Source of the DNA: Pseudomonas sp. Irchel 3E20
Lineage (GTDB): Bacteria; Pseudomonadota; Gammaproteobacteria; Pseudomonadales; Pseudomonadaceae
Length of the DNA stretch: 64,000 nt
Direction: 5' to 3'
Assembly: GCF_900187645.1 (NCBI RefSeq)
Contig: NZ_FYEE01000010.1
Coordinates: 146,038-210,037, forward strand
A program made the position numbers and the translations under genes. Under the pieces are notes generated by a model, which worked only from the letters and a program-made list of their open reading frames with translations, was not told the DNA's origin and ran no database searches. Positions 16,464 to 25,852 of the stretch are shown in pieces (the first letter of the stretch is position 1; each line of letters begins with the position of its first letter).

Positions 16464-16862
16464 GCCGTTCTCTCTGTGGTTATCCATTGCGCCCACCCTC
16501 TTGGCGTGAATCATAAACCGGGGCGCGCATCTTAATTTCACAAGCAGTACTAAAGGCCAGTATTGCACCGCCACCTGCGTCTATAAAAAACAAGGGCGGG
16601 GTTGTTATTCGCCCTGAACTAAACAGGCCATGGGCCCCGTTTTAATGGGGTTATACGGGTAACAGGCTTGTATTGATTCGGACGAATAGAGGCACAAATC
16701 CTCCAGTCTTCCGACGAAAAAACCTACCATCATCATCATTTCCTACACAAAAAACACGACAACCTTACAAGTCATGAAAATGTTGCCGACATTAATTTAT
16801 TTTTCGCCTGAGTACAGTTCCGCCGCTGCAAATACGGAACACAACAACTCTGGAGCTTTACA

Positions 16863-17297
16863 ATGAAAAAACTGTGGATGCCCGCACTGGTTGTCGCTGC
16901 ACTTATCACCACCAGTGGTTGCACAAGTCATAACATCAATCAACCAACGGCTCCCCTAGTTGGCCAAGTAGATGCCAAGTTGAAGGCCGATGTTAAAGTC
17001 GGCGAAAAAATCACTGGCCAGTCTTCCACCAACATCCTGTTCGGATGGCTGCAAGTGGGCGGCGACAGCCAGTTCGCCGATGGCGTTGGCTACGGTGGCA
17101 GCAGCGGCTCGGGTTTCAGCCTGCTGGACCCGGTGGCATCGGCCAAAGCCGCAGCGGCTTACAAGGCTGTAAAAAGCTCCGGTTCGGACCTGATTGTTGC
17201 ACCGCGTTATGAAGTCAATGTCGCCGACTACTTCATCTTCAAGAAAGTGGACGTGACCGTTACCGGCAACAAAGGCACCATCAATAACATTCGCTGA
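16863..17297 (+). CDS. Small lipoprotein, TRL-like
   Basis: This 144-aa exported protein starts MKKLWMPALVVAALITTSGC, a lipoprotein signal with the acylated Cys at residue 20. The mature part is Gly/Ser-rich (DGVGYGGSSGSG) with a C-terminal segment DLIVAPRYEVNVADYFIFKKVDVTVTGNKG reminiscent of TRL-like or DUF6567 lipoproteins. Its function is not known. TGGAGC precedes the ATG. The 288-bp upstream region is AT-richer than the surroundings, so it probably has its own promoter. Confidence 0.75.
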   Translation: MKKLWMPALVVAALITTSGCTSHNINQPTAPLVGQVDAKLKADVKVGEKITGQSSTNILFGWLQVGGDSQFADGVGYGGSSGSGFSLLDPVASAKAAAAYKAVKSSGSDLIVAPRYEVNVADYFIFKKVDVTVTGNKGTINNIR

Positions 17298-17424
17298 AAC
17301 GCGTAATGCTTTGGTTCTCCAGAAATAACACCCGGTGTTTCCCCAGGCATCGGCAACTCCTTCAAGTAGCGCTCACTCCCACTCTTGATAAGGGGCTGCT
17401 TTAGGTGTTGTTTCTGGACTTCCA

Positions 17425-17457
17425 CACTAGCGAGGCCTGGCCTCGCTAGTGCTTTTT
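17425..17457. terminator. Bidirectional terminator
   Basis: CACTAGCGAGGC pairs with GCCTCGCTAGTG around CTG, followed by CTTTTT. It sits between the convergent lipoprotein and XRE-cupin genes and can end both. Confidence 0.85.
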
Positions 17458-18019
17458 AGATCACCACATTTCGCACAAACCGCACCGGCCCAGGCCCGTC
17501 ATTGCGATAAGCATGGGGTTGATGGCTGGCAAACATATAGAACTCTCCCGTACCAATCCGCTGGTCGCCCCCGGTCAACTCCAGGGTCAGGCACCCCTCA
17601 AACACATAGAACTGCTCGCTCCAGCCAACGGCATCCGGTTGCGAGGGATAGCGCTCGCCCGCCTCCAGGCGCCATTCCCACAGTTCCACTTCCCGCGTGG
17701 CGCTGGCCTTGGACAGCAGTACCGCTTTACTACCGGCAATTTCGCCGACCCAGGCCAACTCATCGATGCGGCTCGGGTCGCGGGCATCAGGGGCTTGGAT
17801 CAGGTCGCTGAACACCACGTCCAACGCCTCGGCGACCCGGTCCAGGGTGGTCAGGCTGACATTCTTTTCGCCGGCCTCAATGGCCACCAGCATGCGCCGG
17901 CTCACCCCGGACTTTTCCGACAGCGCACTCTGACTGAGCCGGGCGGCATGGCGCAGGCGCCGTACGTTCTGGCTGACATGTTGTAGGACCGAAGTACGGG
18001 GGGCGGTTTCTTTGTGCAC
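17456..18019 (-). CDS. XRE-family regulator with C-terminal cupin
   Basis: This protein of about 187 aa has an HTH_3 domain (NVRRLRHAARLSQSALSEKSGVSRRMLVAIEAGEKNVSLTTLDRVAEAL) and a cupin_2 sensor (WSEQFYVFEGCLTLEL...GEFYMFASHQPHAYRN). This class represses neighbouring transporters or amino-acid/amine genes and responds to a small ligand. There is no ATG at the 5' end: the GTG used here lies 7 nt after GGTGAG, and upstream GTG (18031) and TTG (18034) codons are alternatives. It is divergent from the EamA gene, with a perfect 20-bp palindrome between, which it probably binds to control itself and the exporter. Confidence 0.88.
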   Translation of the reverse strand: MHKETAPRTSVLQHVSQNVRRLRHAARLSQSALSEKSGVSRRMLVAIEAGEKNVSLTTLDRVAEALDVVFSDLIQAPDARDPSRIDELAWVGEIAGSKAVLLSKASATREVELWEWRLEAGERYPSQPDAVGWSEQFYVFEGCLTLELTGGDQRIGTGEFYMFASHQPHAYRNDGPGPVRFVRNVVI

Positions 18020-18040
18020 TATATTGCTCACCAAATGGCG

Positions 18041-18060
18041 TTGGGCAGTATACTGCCCAA
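18041..18060. promoter_or_regulatory. Perfect 20-bp palindromic operator
   Basis: TTGGGCAGTATACTGCCCAA reads identically on both strands. It lies between the XRE-cupin gene and the EamA exporter gene, and its central TATAC could overlap -10 elements of either promoter. It is the obvious candidate operator for the adjacent regulator. Confidence 0.85.
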
Positions 18061-18103
18061 CATTTCGCGCATTGTGCGTCTCACTCCAGGTGTGTGCAAG
18101 GTC

Positions 18104-19048
18104 ATGACATCAGCGAAACCCTCGTCTTCCTCTCCTCTGTTCTCGCGGTTCAGCAAAGCCGAGTGCGTACTGGTGTTTATCACCATGATTTGGGGCGGCA
18201 CCTTTTTACTGGTGCAACATGCGATGACGGTCAGCGGCCCGATGTTTTTTGTCGGCCTACGCTTTGCCGCCGCCGCTGTCATCGTCGCGCTGTTCTCGGC
18301 CCGCAGCCTGCGCGGGCTGACGTTTTTTGAGTTGCGCGCCGGAGCCTTTATCGGCGTGTCGATCATGCTCGGCTACGGCTTGCAAACCGTGGGCCTGCAA
18401 ACCATCCCCAGCAGCCAATCGGCGTTCATCACGGCGCTCTATGTGCCTTTTGTGCCGCTGCTGCAATGGTTGGTGCTGGGGCGCCGCCCTGGGTTGATGC
18501 CGAGCATTGGCATCATGCTGGCCTTTACCGGGCTGATGCTGTTATCGGGGCCAGCAGGCGCTTCGTTGAATTTCAGCAGCGGCGAAATTGTCACCCTTAT
18601 CAGCGCCGTGGCGATTGCTGCGGAAATCATCCTCATCAGCACCTATGCCGGGCAAGTGGATGTGCGCCGGGTCACCTTGGTGCAACTGGCCACTGCCTCG
18701 GTGCTGGCCTTTGTGATGATTGTGCCCACCGGCGAGGCGATTCCGTCGTTTTCCTGGCTGCTCCTGGCCAGCGCCGTGGGCCTGGGCGCGGCGAGTGCGG
18801 CGATCCAGGTGGCAATGAACTGGGCGCAGAAGAGCGTTTCACCCACTCGGGCCACTCTGATTTACGCCGGTGAACCGGTGTGGGCCGGCATCGCCGGGCG
18901 CCTGGCGGGGGAGCGTTTGCCTGCCATCGCCCTGTTCGGCGCGGCACTGATCGTGGTCGCGGTGATCGTCAGCGAACTCAAAACCAAGGGCCAACGCAAC
19001 ACCCCGCCCGGACCGCAAGAAACCCTGGAAAACGAATTGCAGCCCTGA
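18104..19048 (+). CDS. EamA/DMT-family transporter
   Basis: This 314-aa inner-membrane protein has ten predicted helices in two EamA repeats (ECVLVFITMIWGGTFLLVQHAM near residue 20; EIVTLISAVAIAAEIILISTYAG in the second half). Members export amino acids, metabolites or drugs. The second repeat carries the usual PxxA-like ending (LIYAGEPVWAGIAGRLAGERLP). Divergence from an XRE-cupin regulator suggests substrate-induced export. The ATG at 18104 gives a normal length; the frame extends upstream across the operator and was trimmed. Confidence 0.88.
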   Translation: MTSAKPSSSSPLFSRFSKAECVLVFITMIWGGTFLLVQHAMTVSGPMFFVGLRFAAAAVIVALFSARSLRGLTFFELRAGAFIGVSIMLGYGLQTVGLQTIPSSQSAFITALYVPFVPLLQWLVLGRRPGLMPSIGIMLAFTGLMLLSGPAGASLNFSSGEIVTLISAVAIAAEIILISTYAGQVDVRRVTLVQLATASVLAFVMIVPTGEAIPSFSWLLLASAVGLGAASAAIQVAMNWAQKSVSPTRATLIYAGEPVWAGIAGRLAGERLPAIALFGAALIVVAVIVSELKTKGQRNTPPGPQETLENELQP

Positions 19049-19054
19049 CTCCTG

Positions 19055-19170
19055 TAGTAAGCGGGCTCGCCCGCGCTCAGGCGCGTAGCGACCGTAAATA
19101 GGCCGCGCGGCCACTCTATTAGGGCTGCTGCGCAACCCAGCGCGGGCAAGCCCCCTTGCTACTGGGTTGG
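19055..19170. repeat. REP pair downstream of the EamA gene
   Basis: GTAGTAAGCGGGCTCGCCCGCGC near 19055 and the reversed GCGCGGGCAAGCCCCCTTGCTAC near 19140 are inverted copies of the 'GTAGCAAGCGGGC' repeat also seen at 33601. They separate the EamA gene from the mrp operon. Confidence 0.75.
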
Positions 19171-19287
19171 AGCAACATGGAATCGGTTTTTTCCATACAC
19201 TCTGTAGGATTCTGCCACAGCTTGGCGGTTGGTGATCTGGGGCACGGCACGTATGATCCTTCGCAAACTTCCGCAGATTAGAAGCCT

Positions 19288-22206
19288 ATGTCCCTGATAG
19301 TTCTACTGCTTCTGCCCTTTATAGGCAGCTGTCTAGCGGCCCTGCTGCCGCACAACGCACGCAACACCGAATCCCTGTTGGCCGGCCTCGTTGCCCTGGC
19401 CGGCACTATTCAAGTCGCCCTGCTCTACCCGCAAATCGCCGATGGCGGCGTGATCCGTGAGGAATTTTTCTGGTTGCCCAGCCTGGGGCTGAATTTTGTC
19501 CTGCGCATGGACGGTTTCGCCTGGCTGTTTTCCTTGCTGGTGTTGGGCATCGGCACCTTGGTGTCGTTGTATGCGCGCTACTACATGTCACCGGACGACC
19601 CGGTGCCGCGTTTCTTCGCGTTTTTTCTGGCGTTCATGGGCGCCATGTTGGGCCTGGTGATTTCCGGCAACCTAATCCAGATCGTATTTTTCTGGGAACT
19701 GACCAGCCTGTTTTCGTTCCTGTTAATCGGCTATTGGCACCACCGTTCCGACGCCCGCCGCGGTGCCTATATGGCGCTGATGGTGACGGGCGCGGGCGGT
19801 TTATGCCTGTTGGCGGGGGTAATGCTGCTCGGCCATGTCGTAGGCAGCTATGACCTGGACAAGGTCTTGGCGGCCGGTGATCTGATCCGCGCCCATGCCC
19901 TCTACCCCGTTTTACTGCCCCTGATCCTGATCGGTGCGCTGAGCAAGAGCGCGCAGTTTCCCTTCCATTTCTGGCTGCCCCACGCCATGGCCGCGCCGAC
20001 GCCGGTGTCGGCTTACTTGCATTCGGCAACCATGGTCAAGGCCGGTGTGTTCCTGCTGGCGCGGCTGTGGCCCGCGCTGTCAGGCAGTGAGCAATGGTTC
20101 TACATCGTCAGCGGCGCCGGCGCCTGCACCCTGTTGCTGGGTGCCTACTGCGCGATGTTCCAGAACGACCTCAAGGGCCTGCTGGCCTATTCCACCATCA
20201 GCCACTTGGGGCTGATTACCCTGCTGCTAGGCCTCAACAGCCCGCTGGCGGCGGTGGCGGCGGTGTTCCACATTCTCAACCACGCCACGTTCAAGGCCTC
20301 GCTGTTCATGGCCGCCGGGATCATCGACCACGAAAGCGGCACCCGGGACATCCGCAAGCTCAGCGGCCTGATAAAACTGATTCCATTCACCGCCACCCTG
20401 GCCATGGTGGCCAGTGCCTCGATGGCTGGCGTGCCGCTGCTCAACGGTTTCCTGTCTAAGGAGATGTTCTTCGCCGAGACGGTGTTCATCTCCGCCACCG
20501 CGTGGGTGGAAACCGCGCTGCCGGTGATCGCGACCATTGCCGGTACGTTCAGCGTCGCCTATTCCCTGCGCTTCACCGTGGACGTGTTCTTCGGCCCGCC
20601 TGCCACCGACCTGCCCCATACACCCCACGAACCGCCGCGTTGGATGCGTGCGCCGGTGGAATTGCTGGTGTTTACCTGCCTGTTGGTGGGGATTTTTCCG
20701 GCACAAATGGTCGGTTCGCTGCTGGCCGCTGCGGCACTGCCGGTGGTGGGCGGCACCTTGCCCCAGTACAGCCTAGCCATCTGGCACGGCTGGAACGCGC
20801 CGATGATTATGAGCCTGATCGCCATGACCGGCGGCATCGTGCTGTACCTGGTGCTGCGCAATCAGTTGCGCCACGGCCGCTTCGCCCATGCGCCGCTTAT
20901 CAACCGTTTTAACGGCAAGCGCCTGTTCGAGCGTGGCCTGGTCATCATGATGCGTTGGGCCCGGCGCCTGGAGCGCTTCATCAGCACTCGGCGCTTGCAG
21001 ACCCAGTTGTTTTGGCTGGTGCTGGCGGCGGTGCTGGCCGGCCTGATCCCCATGCTCCACAGTTCCCTGAGCTGGGGCGACCGGCCGAAGATCCCCGGTT
21101 CCATCGTGTTCGTCACCCTCTGGCTGCTGGCTATCGCCTGCGCCCTCGGCGCCGCGTGGCAGGCCAAGTACCACCGGCTCGCGGCCCTGACCATGGTCAG
21201 CGTCTGCGGCCTGATGACCTGCGTGACCTTCGTCTGGTTCTCCGCGCCAGACCTGGCCCTGACCCAGTTGGTGGTTGAGGTGGTGACCACGGTGCTGATC
21301 CTGCTGGGCCTGCGCTGGTTGCCACGGCGCATCGAAGAGGTCTCGCCATTGCCCAGCAGCCTGCGCAAGGCACGGATGCGGCGCCTGCGCGATTTGCTGC
21401 TGTCCACGGTGGTCGGCGGCGGCATGGCGTTGTTGTCCTACGCGATGCTGACGCGCCAGACCCCCAACGACATTTCCTCCTTCTACCTCAGCCGCGCCCT
21501 GCCTGAAGGCGGCGGCAGCAATGTGGTGAATGTGATGCTGGTGGATTTCCGGGGTTTCGACACCCTGGGCGAAATCACCGTGCTGGCCGCCGTGGCGCTT
21601 ACCGTCTACGCCCTGCTGCGCCGCTTCCGCCCACCCAAGGAGAGCATGCAGCTCCCCGCCCAGCAGCGCCTACTGGCGCCGGACGTGGTCACCGACCTGG
21701 TCAACCCACGCCAGGCCAGCGACACAGCGCTGGGCTTCATGATGGTGCCGGCGGTGCTGGTACGCCTGCTGCTGCCGATTGCCCTGGTGGTGTCGTTCTA
21801 CCTGTTCATGCGCGGGCACAACCAACCTGGCGGTGGTTTTGTCGCCGGGCTGGTGATGTCGGTGGCGTTCATCCTGCAGTACATGGTCGCCGGCACGCAG
21901 TGGGTCGAGGCCCAGATGAGCCTGCGCCCCATGCGCTGGATGGGCACCGGGCTGCTGTTCGCCAGCGTCACGGGGTTGGGCGCCATGGCGGCGGGCTATC
22001 CGTTCCTGACCACCCACACCTGGCACTTTGCACTGCCGCTTTTGGGGGATATCCATATCGCCAGCGCGCTGTTCTTCGATGTGGGCGTGTACGCGGTGGT
22101 GGTCGGCTCCACCCTGTTGATTCTCACTGCCCTGGCGCACCAATCGGTGCGTGGCCACAAGCCTGGCACCCCATCCAAACCCGTCCTCGCGCCTGGAGCC
22201 GCCTAA
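19288..22206 (+). CDS. mrpA: Mrp Na+/H+ antiporter subunit A (fused A/B)
   Basis: This 972-aa membrane protein (also called MnhA/ShaA/PhaAB) is homologous to the complex I NuoL subunit. The proton_antipo_M core (PTPVSAYLHSATMVKAGVFLLARLWP; SHLGLITLLLG) spans about residues 120-430. A C-terminal DUF4040/MrpB-like region (FSAPDLALTQLVVEVVTTVLILLGL, then LVVSFYLFMRGHNQPGGGFVAGLV) shows the A-B fusion usual in pseudomonads, explaining why no separate mrpB follows. It starts a six-gene operon in which every junction overlaps by 1 or 4 bp. The complex exchanges Na+ for H+ in alkali and salt tolerance. Confidence 0.96.
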   Translation: MSLIVLLLLPFIGSCLAALLPHNARNTESLLAGLVALAGTIQVALLYPQIADGGVIREEFFWLPSLGLNFVLRMDGFAWLFSLLVLGIGTLVSLYARYYMSPDDPVPRFFAFFLAFMGAMLGLVISGNLIQIVFFWELTSLFSFLLIGYWHHRSDARRGAYMALMVTGAGGLCLLAGVMLLGHVVGSYDLDKVLAAGDLIRAHALYPVLLPLILIGALSKSAQFPFHFWLPHAMAAPTPVSAYLHSATMVKAGVFLLARLWPALSGSEQWFYIVSGAGACTLLLGAYCAMFQNDLKGLLAYSTISHLGLITLLLGLNSPLAAVAAVFHILNHATFKASLFMAAGIIDHESGTRDIRKLSGLIKLIPFTATLAMVASASMAGVPLLNGFLSKEMFFAETVFISATAWVETALPVIATIAGTFSVAYSLRFTVDVFFGPPATDLPHTPHEPPRWMRAPVELLVFTCLLVGIFPAQMVGSLLAAAALPVVGGTLPQYSLAIWHGWNAPMIMSLIAMTGGIVLYLVLRNQLRHGRFAHAPLINRFNGKRLFERGLVIMMRWARRLERFISTRRLQTQLFWLVLAAVLAGLIPMLHSSLSWGDRPKIPGSIVFVTLWLLAIACALGAAWQAKYHRLAALTMVSVCGLMTCVTFVWFSAPDLALTQLVVEVVTTVLILLGLRWLPRRIEEVSPLPSSLRKARMRRLRDLLLSTVVGGGMALLSYAMLTRQTPNDISSFYLSRALPEGGGSNVVNVMLVDFRGFDTLGEITVLAAVALTVYALLRRFRPPKESMQLPAQQRLLAPDVVTDLVNPRQASDTALGFMMVPAVLVRLLLPIALVVSFYLFMRGHNQPGGGFVAGLVMSVAFILQYMVAGTQWVEAQMSLRPMRWMGTGLLFASVTGLGAMAAGYPFLTTHTWHFALPLLGDIHIASALFFDVGVYAVVVGSTLLILTALAHQSVRGHKPGTPSKPVLAPGAA

Positions 22207-22550
22207 TGGAAGAAGTCATTGCAATTGCCATTGGGGTGCTCGCCGCGTCCGGCGTCTGGCTGGTGCTGCGGCCACGGACGTTCCAAGTGGTGATGGGCCT
22301 GTGCCTGCTGTCTTATGGGGTCAACCTGTTCATTTTCAGCATGGGCAGCCTGTTTATCGGCAAGGAGCCGATCATCAAGGACGGCGTGCCGCAGGATTTG
22401 CTCAACTACACCGACCCGTTGCCCCAGGCCCTGGTGCTTACGGCCATCGTCATCAGTTTCGCCATGACCGCCCTGTTCCTGGTGGTCTTGCTGGCCTCCC
22501 GGGGCTTGACCGGCACCGACCATGTCGATGGCCGGGAGCCTAAAGAATGA
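22206..22550 (+). CDS. mrpC: Mrp antiporter subunit C
   Basis: This 114-aa protein has three membrane helices and is a NuoK homologue (EVIAIAIGVLAASGVWLVLRPR; GLCLLSYGVNLFIFSMG; PLPQALVLTAIVISFAMTALFLVVLL). Its ATG shares an A with the mrpA stop codon, so translation is coupled. Subunit C is a fixed part of the Mrp hetero-oligomer. Confidence 0.95.
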   Translation: MEEVIAIAIGVLAASGVWLVLRPRTFQVVMGLCLLSYGVNLFIFSMGSLFIGKEPIIKDGVPQDLLNYTDPLPQALVLTAIVISFAMTALFLVVLLASRGLTGTDHVDGREPKE

Positions 22551-24232
22551 ACGGGATGACCCACCTGATCGCTGCCCCCATCCTGTTGCCGCTGCTCACC
22601 GCCGCGTTGATGCTGATGCTGGGCGAGAAGCGGCGCCCGCTCAAGGCGCGCCTGAACCTGTTCTCCAGCATTCTGGGGCTGGGTATCTCCATCGCCCTGC
22701 TGCAATGGACGATGCGCACCGAGGTGCCCGGCGCCATCGGCGTCTACCTGCCGGGCAATTGGCAAGTGCCCTTCGGCATCGTGCTGGTGGTCGATCGTCT
22801 GTCGGCACTGATGCTGGTGCTGACCGGGATCATCGGCGTGTGCGCCCTGCTGTTTGCGATGGCGCGCTGGGACCGTGCCGGTTCGAGCTTCCACGCCTTG
22901 TTCCAGATCCAGTTGATGGGTCTGTATGGCGCGTTCCTCACAGCGGATCTGTTCAACCTGTTCGTGTTCTTCGAGGTACTGTTGGCCGCCTCCTACGGCT
23001 TGATGCTCCACGGCTCTGGGCGCCCGCGGGTGTCGGCGGGCCTGCACTACATCTCGATCAACCTGCTGGCCTCTTCGCTGTTTCTGATTGGCGCGGCGCT
23101 GATTTATGGGGTGACCGGCACCCTGAACATGGCCGACCTGGCGCTGAAGATTCCCCTGGTGCCCGAGGCCGATCGCGGCCTGCTGCACGCCGGTGCGGGA
23201 ATCCTGGCCGTGGCGTTTCTGGCCAAGGCCGGGATGTGGCCGCTGAATTTCTGGCTGGTGCCGGCCTACTCCGCCGCCAGCGCACCGGTGGCGGCAATGT
23301 TCGCGATCATGACCAAGGTTGGCGTGTACACCTTGCTGCGCCTGTGGACCTTGCTGTTTTCCGGGCAGGCCGGCGCCTCGGCGTACTTTGGCGGCGATTG
23401 GCTGATCTACGGGGGTATGGCCACCATTGTCTGCGCCGCCCTGGCGATTCTCGCCGCCCAGCGCCTGGAGCGCATGGCCAGCCTGAGCATCCTCGTCTCC
23501 GCCGGGATCCTGCTGTGCGCCGTCGGTTTCGCCCAGCCCAGCCTGGTTGCAGCGGCGCTGTTCTACCTGGTCAGCTCGACCCTGGCCTTGAGCGCACTGT
23601 TCTTGCTGGCCGAGTTGATCGAGCGCTGCCGTTCGGTCCATGAATCGGCATTGGAAGACGAGGCCGAAGCCCTGCCGCGCATCCCGGCATCGGCGCAACC
23701 GATCAAGGGCACCAACCTCGATGACGATCAAAAAGCCGTAGTCGGCCAGGTAATCCCCTGGACCATGGCGTTCCTGGGCCTGAGCTTCATCGCCTGCGCG
23801 CTGCTGATTATCGGCATGCCGCCACTGTCGGGGTTTATCGGCAAGCTGAGCCTGATGAGCGCCCTGCTCAACCCCATGGGCCTGGGCGCCGACAGCGACG
23901 CGCCGATCCCGGGCGCGGCCTGGGGCCTGCTGGCGCTGCTGATTCTCTCGGGGTTGGCGTCGTTGATCGCCTTCTCGCGCCTGGGCATCCAGCGCTTCTG
24001 GACCCCCGAAGAACGCCCCTCGCCGTTGCTGCATCGCCTGGAGTGCGTGCCCATCATCTTGCTGGTGGGCCTGAGCATCGGTATGACCTTCAAGGCCGAG
24101 CCGCTGCTGCGCTACACCCAGGCCGCCGCGCAGAGCCTGAATAACCCCGAGCAGTACGTGATGGCCGTGCTCGGCACCCGGGCAGTTCCCAGCCCCGAAG
24201 CCCGTGCCGCAGGCGCGCAGGTGCAACCATGA
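22547..24232 (+). CDS. mrpD: Mrp antiporter subunit D
   Basis: This 561-aa polytopic NuoN/NuoM-like subunit has a proton_antipo core (SAPVAAMFAIMTKVGVYTLLRLW; KAGMWPLNFWLVPAYSAAS) and the conserved Lys of the proton path. A soluble insertion around residues 360-400 (ESALEDEAEALPRIPASAQPI) interrupts two helices, as in many pseudomonad MrpD proteins. It overlaps mrpC by ATGA. With MrpA it is thought to form the ion-translocating core. Confidence 0.95.
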   Translation: MNGMTHLIAAPILLPLLTAALMLMLGEKRRPLKARLNLFSSILGLGISIALLQWTMRTEVPGAIGVYLPGNWQVPFGIVLVVDRLSALMLVLTGIIGVCALLFAMARWDRAGSSFHALFQIQLMGLYGAFLTADLFNLFVFFEVLLAASYGLMLHGSGRPRVSAGLHYISINLLASSLFLIGAALIYGVTGTLNMADLALKIPLVPEADRGLLHAGAGILAVAFLAKAGMWPLNFWLVPAYSAASAPVAAMFAIMTKVGVYTLLRLWTLLFSGQAGASAYFGGDWLIYGGMATIVCAALAILAAQRLERMASLSILVSAGILLCAVGFAQPSLVAAALFYLVSSTLALSALFLLAELIERCRSVHESALEDEAEALPRIPASAQPIKGTNLDDDQKAVVGQVIPWTMAFLGLSFIACALLIIGMPPLSGFIGKLSLMSALLNPMGLGADSDAPIPGAAWGLLALLILSGLASLIAFSRLGIQRFWTPEERPSPLLHRLECVPIILLVGLSIGMTFKAEPLLRYTQAAAQSLNNPEQYVMAVLGTRAVPSPEARAAGAQVQP

Positions 24233-24717
24233 AACGTCTGTTCCCGGCTCCCTGGCTGTCCCTGGCGCTCTGGCTGTTGTGGCTGGTGCTGAACCTGTCC
24301 TTGAGCGCTGGCAATCTGCTGCTCGGCGCGCTCCTGGGGCTTGTCGCGCCCTTGATGATGCGGCCGTTGCGGCCGCTGCCAATCCGCATCCGCCGCCCCG
24401 GTGTGATCCTGCGCCTGGTCCTGCGGGTGGGCCAGGATGTGCTGGTGTCCAACTTGTTGGTGGCGTGGGGCGTGCTCAGGGCCGGGCGCTGCCCGCCGCG
24501 CTCGCGCTTTGTCAAAGTGCCGCTGCAACTGCGCGACGCCAATGGCCTGGCCGCGCTGTCGATGATTACCACGGTGGTGCCCGGCACGGTGTGGTCGGAA
24601 CTGGCCCTGGACCGCAGCGTACTGCTGCTGCACGTGTTCGACCTGGATGACGAAGCGCGGTTTATCCAGCATTTCAAGGCGGCCTATGAGCGGCCATTGA
24701 TGGAGATCTTTGAATGA
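24229..24717 (+). CDS. mrpE: Mrp antiporter subunit E
   Basis: This 162-aa protein has two N-terminal helices (LSLALWLLWLVLNLSLSAGNLLLGALLGLVAPL) and a cytoplasmic tail with the family motif LAALSMITTVVPGTVWSELALDR. It overlaps mrpD and mrpF by 4 bp each. MrpE has no complex I counterpart and is needed for assembly or full activity in studied systems. Confidence 0.94.
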   Translation: MKRLFPAPWLSLALWLLWLVLNLSLSAGNLLLGALLGLVAPLMMRPLRPLPIRIRRPGVILRLVLRVGQDVLVSNLLVAWGVLRAGRCPPRSRFVKVPLQLRDANGLAALSMITTVVPGTVWSELALDRSVLLLHVFDLDDEARFIQHFKAAYERPLMEIFE

Positions 24718-24992
24718 GCCCCCTGCTCGCCAACGCGATACTCGTGAGCCTGTTCATTTTTTCCCTGGCCATGGTCCTGACCCTGGTGCGCCTGTTCCAG
24801 GGCCCCTCGGCCCAGGACCGGGTTCTGGCGCTGGACTACCTGTACATCATCGCCATGCTGATGATGCTGGTGCTGGGCATCCGCTACGCCAGTGACACCT
24901 ACTTCGAGGCCGCGCTGCTGATCGCCCTGCTGGGTTTTGTCGGCTCGTTTGCCTTGGCCAAGTTCCTGCTGCGCGGCGAGGTGATCGAATGA
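24714..24992 (+). CDS. mrpF: Mrp antiporter subunit F
   Basis: This 92-aa protein has three helices (LFIFSLAMVLTLVRLFQGPSAQDRVLALDYL), with the RLFQGPSAQDRVLALD signature of MrpF/PhaF. It overlaps both neighbours by ATGA. Confidence 0.94.
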   Translation: MSPLLANAILVSLFIFSLAMVLTLVRLFQGPSAQDRVLALDYLYIIAMLMMLVLGIRYASDTYFEAALLIALLGFVGSFALAKFLLRGEVIE

Positions 24993-25357
24993 ACAGCGTC
25001 AGCCAATTGTCGATCTGGATCGAACTACCGGTGGGCATCCTCTTGGTGCTCAGCAGCCTGTTCACCCTGGCAGGCGCCTGGGGCATGGTGCGCATGAAGG
25101 ACTTCTTCCAGCGCATGCACCCGCCGGCCCTGGCCTCCACACTCGGGGCGTGGACCGTGGCGCTGGCCTCGATCCTCTACTTTTCGGCGCTCAAGGAAGG
25201 CCCCGTGCTGCATGCCTGGCTGATCCCGATCCTGCTGTCGATCACCATGCCGGTGACCACCCTGCTGCTGGCCCGGGCGGGTCTGTTCCGCAAGCGCATG
25301 GCCGGCGACGACGTGCCGGCGGAAATCAGCAGCCGCCGCACCGATGGCGGCAATTAA
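24989..25357 (+). CDS. mrpG: Mrp antiporter subunit G
   Basis: This 122-aa protein has three helices with the family motif AGAWGMVRMKDFFQRMHPPALASTLGAW. It is the last subunit of the operon. Its stop codon overlaps by 4 bp the stop of the convergent DUF3995 gene, leaving no room for a conventional terminator between them. Confidence 0.94.
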   Translation: MNSVSQLSIWIELPVGILLVLSSLFTLAGAWGMVRMKDFFQRMHPPALASTLGAWTVALASILYFSALKEGPVLHAWLIPILLSITMPVTTLLLARAGLFRKRMAGDDVPAEISSRRTDGGN

Positions 25358-25788
25358 CCCCAGGCCACTGCCAGCAAGCCCAGGCCCAGCAACACGCACA
25401 GCGGCGAGTAGGCCCAGGTATCGCGGCGGGCAAAGGTGGAACCGCGGATACGCTTGAAAAAACCCACGGCCTTGAAATCGCCAATGGCCCGCAGGAACAT
25501 CCCCAGGGCCACCGCACTGAGAAACCACTGCAAGGCCCCATGGGTGATGGCCGGCAAGCCCAGGCCGGCGCGCAGGCACACCAGGGTGGCAATCACCCAC
25601 AGCACCACCGCCACCTTGAACGTGCCCGCAGGCGTGGGCACGAATGCCGGGCGCATTTCCCCGGTTTTGCCCGGCACCTTGGGCACCGCCGCATCACACC
25701 CCGCCTTGCCGCCCAGCGACCAATAGACGTGAACCAGGCTGAGCACGGCGAACACCGCCGCCAACGTGTAGGCAATCAAAAGCGTCAT
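25354..25788 (-). CDS. DUF3995 membrane protein
   Basis: This 144-aa protein has about four helices (LIAYTLAAVFAVLSLVHVYWSLGG; TFKVAVVLWVIATLVCLRAG; LQWFLSAVALGMFLRAIGDFKAVGFFKRI; YSPLCVLLGLGLLAV). The HVYWSLGG start and the GDFxxVGFFKR-(x)-FxxxDTWxYSPLC ending are typical of DUF3995 proteins, whose role is unknown. It is convergent with mrpG and probably transcribed alone. Confidence 0.85.
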   Translation of the reverse strand: MTLLIAYTLAAVFAVLSLVHVYWSLGGKAGCDAAVPKVPGKTGEMRPAFVPTPAGTFKVAVVLWVIATLVCLRAGLGLPAITHGALQWFLSAVALGMFLRAIGDFKAVGFFKRIRGSTFARRDTWAYSPLCVLLGLGLLAVAWG

Positions 25789-25852
25789 GAACCGTCTTCC
25801 TTGCGATCAAGAGGAAGCAAAGCATGCCTGCGCGCGGGGGATTTTGTAAGGC

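Noticed and set aside
22406..24382. 658-aa minus-strand ORF across mrpD
   Set aside because: The composition (Arg/Gln/His-rich) is that of an antisense shadow; MrpD on the plus strand is unambiguous.
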